Part shown: in pieces, positions 61,841 to 64,000 of the stretch
How the letters are laid out: each line of letters begins with the position of its first letter
Position numbering within the stretch: the stretch's first letter is position 1
Source: Fibrobacter sp.
GTDB lineage: Bacteria; Fibrobacterota; Fibrobacteria; Fibrobacterales; Fibrobacteraceae
Reading direction: 5' to 3'
Assembly (NCBI GenBank): GCA_017642335.1
Contig: JAGCPF010000046.1
Location: 31,079-95,078 of the forward strand
DNA: 64,000 nt
The notes under the pieces: model-generated
The model's input: the letters and a program-made list of their open reading frames with translations, nothing else
Databases searched by the model: none
What the model was told of the DNA's origin: nothing
Translations under genes and position numbers: made by a program

Positions 61841-62725
61841 TTAGAACTTTTTGCCAAGAATGGCGGAAACGTTCTTCAAGATGCCTTCTGCAACGTCGGG
61901 CTTGTTCATCGAGTACACGTGCACGTTCGTGATGCCGTTCGCGTACAGGTCGATGATCTGGTCGGTCGCATAGATGATGCCCGCCTGCTTCATGGCCTCG
62001 GGGTCGCTGCCGAACTTGTCGACGAGCGACTTGAAGCGCTGCGGCATGAAGGAGCCCGAAAGCTTGATGGCGCGTTCCACCTGGTTCGCATTCGTGATGG
62101 GCATGATGCCGGGGAGCACGGGGCAGTTCACGCCCGCGTCGCGCAGTTTGTAGAGGAAGCTGAAGAACAGGTTGTTGTCGAAGACCATTTGCGTGGTGAG
62201 GAAGTCGGCGCCCGCGTCGACCTTTTCCTTGAGGTGCTTGATGTCCTCGGCCTGGTTCGCGCTTTCGGGGTGCTTCTCGGGGTAGCATGCTGCACCGATG
62301 CAGAAGTCGGAGTCGCTTTCCTTGAGTTCGCGGATGAGTTCCACGGCGTAGTGGTAGTCGCAGTTCTCGCGCCCTTTCTCGATGAGTTCCGGCGTGAGGT
62401 CGCCGCGCAGGGCCATCACGTTCTTGATGCCGGCGGCCTTCATTTCTTCGATGCGCTGGTGCACGGTTTCCTTGCTGCTCGAGACGCAGGTGAGGTGGGC
62501 GAGCATCGGGATGCCGAATTTTGACTTTAGGTTTTTCGCGATGTCCAGGGTGTAGTGGCTCACTCCGCCGCCTGCACCGTAGGTGACGCTCATGAAGGCA
62601 GGGCCAAGGGCGGCGATGGATTCGGTGGCCGCCTTCACGCTCTCGAAACTCGTTTCCTTCTTGGGCGGGAAAACTTCGAACGAAAGGCTCATCTTGTCTT
62701 GCTTCAGGATATCGACGATTTTCAT
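61841..62725 (-). CDS. metF: 5,10-methylenetetrahydrofolate reductase
   Basis: Flavoprotein that makes 5-methyltetrahydrofolate for methionine synthesis. 294 residues, typical of bacterial MetF. Family motifs are SFEVFPPKKE near the N-terminus, FMSVTYGAGG (the catalytic region), HLTC, NVMALRGD, GAACYPEKHPES and FLTTQMVFDN. A GAGGTGAT ribosome site precedes the ATG. It is divergent from cysS, with 179 bases between them. Confidence 0.96.
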   Translation of the reverse strand: MKIVDILKQDKMSLSFEVFPPKKETSFESVKAATESIAALGPAFMSVTYGAGGGVSHYTLDIAKNLKSKFGIPMLAHLTCVSSSKETVHQRIEEMKAAGIKNVMALRGDLTPELIEKGRENCDYHYAVELIRELKESDSDFCIGAACYPEKHPESANQAEDIKHLKEKVDAGADFLTTQMVFDNNLFFSFLYKLRDAGVNCPVLPGIMPITNANQVERAIKLSGSFMPQRFKSLVDKFGSDPEAMKQAGIIYATDQIIDLYANGITNVHVYSMNKPDVAEGILKNVSAILGKKF

Positions 62726-62777
62726 ATCACCTCGCGGGATCTAAATTCCTTTTTTGAGACCGGACCGGCGGTCGTGG

Positions 62778-62807
62778 TTTATGCAAATATTCTAATACGT
62801 GCATAAA
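62778..62807. promoter_or_regulatory. inverted repeat between metF and cysS
   Basis: TTTATGCA (62778-62785) and TGCATAAA (62800-62807), a perfect 8-bp inverted repeat with 14 bases between. It lies in the divergent region, 53 bases before the metF start and 98 before cysS. Possible operator for either gene; no riboswitch-like structure was recognised here. Confidence 0.4.
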
Positions 62808-62904
62808 TATAGACAAAAAGCCTGTCCTTGTAAAGAAGTATTGTGAAAATTGCTATCTTTGTCCCCGCTTGGCGCATGTTGCGCCGCATTTAACGGAGGC
62901 TAAA

Positions 62905-64000
62905 ATGGCTCTACAGTTCTACAATACTGCATCGCGTAAGAAAGAGATTTTCACACTTCCTGAAGGCGTTCCCGCCGTGCGCATGTACTGTTGTGGCCCC
63001 ACTGTGTACCATTTCGCCCACATCGGCAACCTCCGCACTTACATTTTCGAAGACTTCCTGGTCCGTACGCTCAAGTACTACGGTTACAAGGTGAACCACA
63101 TCGTGAACATCACCGACGTGGGACACCTCACCAGCGACGCTGACTCCGGCGACGACAAGATGGAAAAGGGCGCCGCCCGCGAAGGCAAGTCCGTCTGGGA
63201 CATCGCGAAGTTCTACACCGACGCGTTCATGGCTGACTGGCACCGCCTGAACATCCAGGAACCGACCCGCTGGACGCCTGCCACACAGCACATCCAGGAA
63301 CAGATTGACCTGGTGAAGACCCTGGAAGAAAAGGGTTACACCTACCGTACCAGCGACGGCATCTACTTCGATAGCCTCAAGTTCCCGCGCTACGCCGACT
63401 TCGCGCGCCTCGATGTGGAAAACTTGCGCAAGGGCAGCCGCATCGACATGGGCGAGAAGCACAACGCCACCGACTTCGCGCTGTGGAAGTTCAGCCCGAA
63501 GGACAAGAAGCGCGCCATGGAATGGGACAGCCCGTGGGGCGTCGGTTTCCCCGGCTGGCATATTGAATGCTCCGCCATGGCCATGAAGTACAACGGCCCG
63601 ACGCTCGACATTCACTGCGGCGGTACCGACCACATCCGCGTGCACCACACGAACGAAATCGCCCAGAGCGAATGCGCCAACGGCGTGCAGTTCGCCCGCT
63701 TCTGGATGCACGGCGAGTTCCTCCGCACCGCAAGCGAAGAAAAGCTCGAAGACGGCACGACCGAGACCAAGTTTGGCAAGATGAGCAAGTCCAGTGGCGA
63801 ATTTCTGACGGTCACGCTTTTGATGGACCGCGGCTTCAACCCGCTCGACTACCGCTTCTTCGCGATTGGCAGCCACTACCGCAACTACCTGAACTTCACG
63901 TGGGAAGCCCTGGAAGGCGCGAAGGAAGGCCTCAAGAGCTTGCACAAGAAGACGGACCCGCTGATCGGCAAGGCCACCGCGATTACGAGCGATGCCGCCA
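62905..64000 (+). CDS. cysS: cysteinyl-tRNA synthetase, N-terminal part
   Basis: Charges tRNA-Cys with cysteine. The frame stays open from the ATG at 62905 to the window edge, 365 codons, so the C-terminus is missing. Class I motifs are HIGN (39-42, usually HIGH/HIGN) and KMSKS (292-296). Zinc-site residues appear in MYCCGPTVY (Cys29/30), HIECSAM, and [24 protein letters not shown] precedes the start by suitable spacing. A short acidic insertion ([16 protein letters not shown]) lies just before KMSKS. Confidence 0.95.
   Translation, partial: MALQFYNTASRKKEIFTLPEGVPAVRMYCCGPTVYHFAHIGNLRTYIFEDFLVRTLKYYGYKVNHIVNITDVGHLTSDADSGDDKMEKGAAREGKSVWDIAKFYTDAFMADWHRLNIQEPTRWTPATQHIQEQIDLVKTLEEKGYTYRTSDGIYFDSLKFPRYADFARLDVENLRKGSRIDMGEKHNATDFALWKFSPKDKKRAMEWDSPWGVGFPGWHIECSAMAMKYNGPTLDIHCGGTDHIRVHHTNEIAQSECANGVQFARFWMHGEFLRTASEEKLEDGTTETKFGKMSKSSGEFLTVTLLMDRGFNPLDYRFFAIGSHYRNYLNFTWEALEGAKEGLKSLHKKTDPLIGKATAITSDAA

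Noticed and set aside
62726..62904. SAM riboswitch or T-box upstream of metF or cysS
   Set aside because: The 179-bp divergent gap shows no conserved T-box bulge, specifier loop, terminator or SAM-box helices, only an 8-bp inverted repeat.

Overview
The window looks like a chromosomal segment of a Fibrobacter-type bacterium (phylum Fibrobacterota), inferred from content alone. It has a multi-domain family 5 cellulase and several very large secreted proteins. Most of the latter carry runs of serine (SSSS linkers) and short C-terminal beta domains that resemble type IX secretion (T9SS) sorting domains. Housekeeping genes of a Gram-negative cell lie between them. The flanks are open: a 25-codon gene tail enters at the left edge and cysS runs off the right edge.

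Layout. (1) 1-2.6 kb: gene tail, a small lipoprotein gene flanked by a 19-bp direct repeat, then yceD-like/rpmF/plsX. (2) 3.3-15 kb: three secreted-protein genes, one Cys-rich protein with a WWW repeat and two paralogous ~1,580-residue von Willebrand A proteins. (3) 15.2-18.3 kb: fabD-fabG-acpP-rnc. Regions 1 and 3 together form the classic yceD-rpmF-plsX-fab-acpP-rnc cluster, here split by about 12.5 kb of surface genes and without fabH. (4) 18.4-30 kb: an orphan peptide-type solute-binding lipoprotein, a 659-bp non-coding region with a periodic TTACATACTAA array, two tandem secreted paralogs and a DASS-family transporter. (5) 30-31.8 kb: tRNA-Val, a lipoprotein, a phosphopantetheinyl transferase and a small conserved protein. 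(6) 31.8-46.3 kb: a giant Ig-repeat lipoprotein, prepilin peptidase, an outer-membrane protein, a two-part radical SAM protein, a degenerate GGDEF sensor, an HTH membrane protein, truA and a sugar transferase. (7) 46.4-64 kb: a GLUG-repeat secreted protein, hom, a second sugar transferase, nadC, serC, the GH5 cellulase, a degenerate HD protein, a serine-rich repeat lipoprotein, metF and cysS.

How it fits together: the fab genes supply acyl chains and ACP, and the Sfp-type transferase may activate carrier proteins. hom, serC, metF and nadC belong to amino-acid, one-carbon and NAD metabolism. The secreted proteins and sugar transferases fit a cell that builds an elaborate surface for attaching to and degrading plant polysaccharide.

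The most unusual signals are the helically phased TTACATACTAA array at 20355-20646, the WWW/cysteine repeat protein at 3275-5110, the base-composition switches inside the two VWA paralogs, the split fab cluster, and gene-end dispersed repeats built from GACGAGAGACGAAAGACGAGAG-like words. No CRISPR array, transposase, integrase or phage gene was seen.
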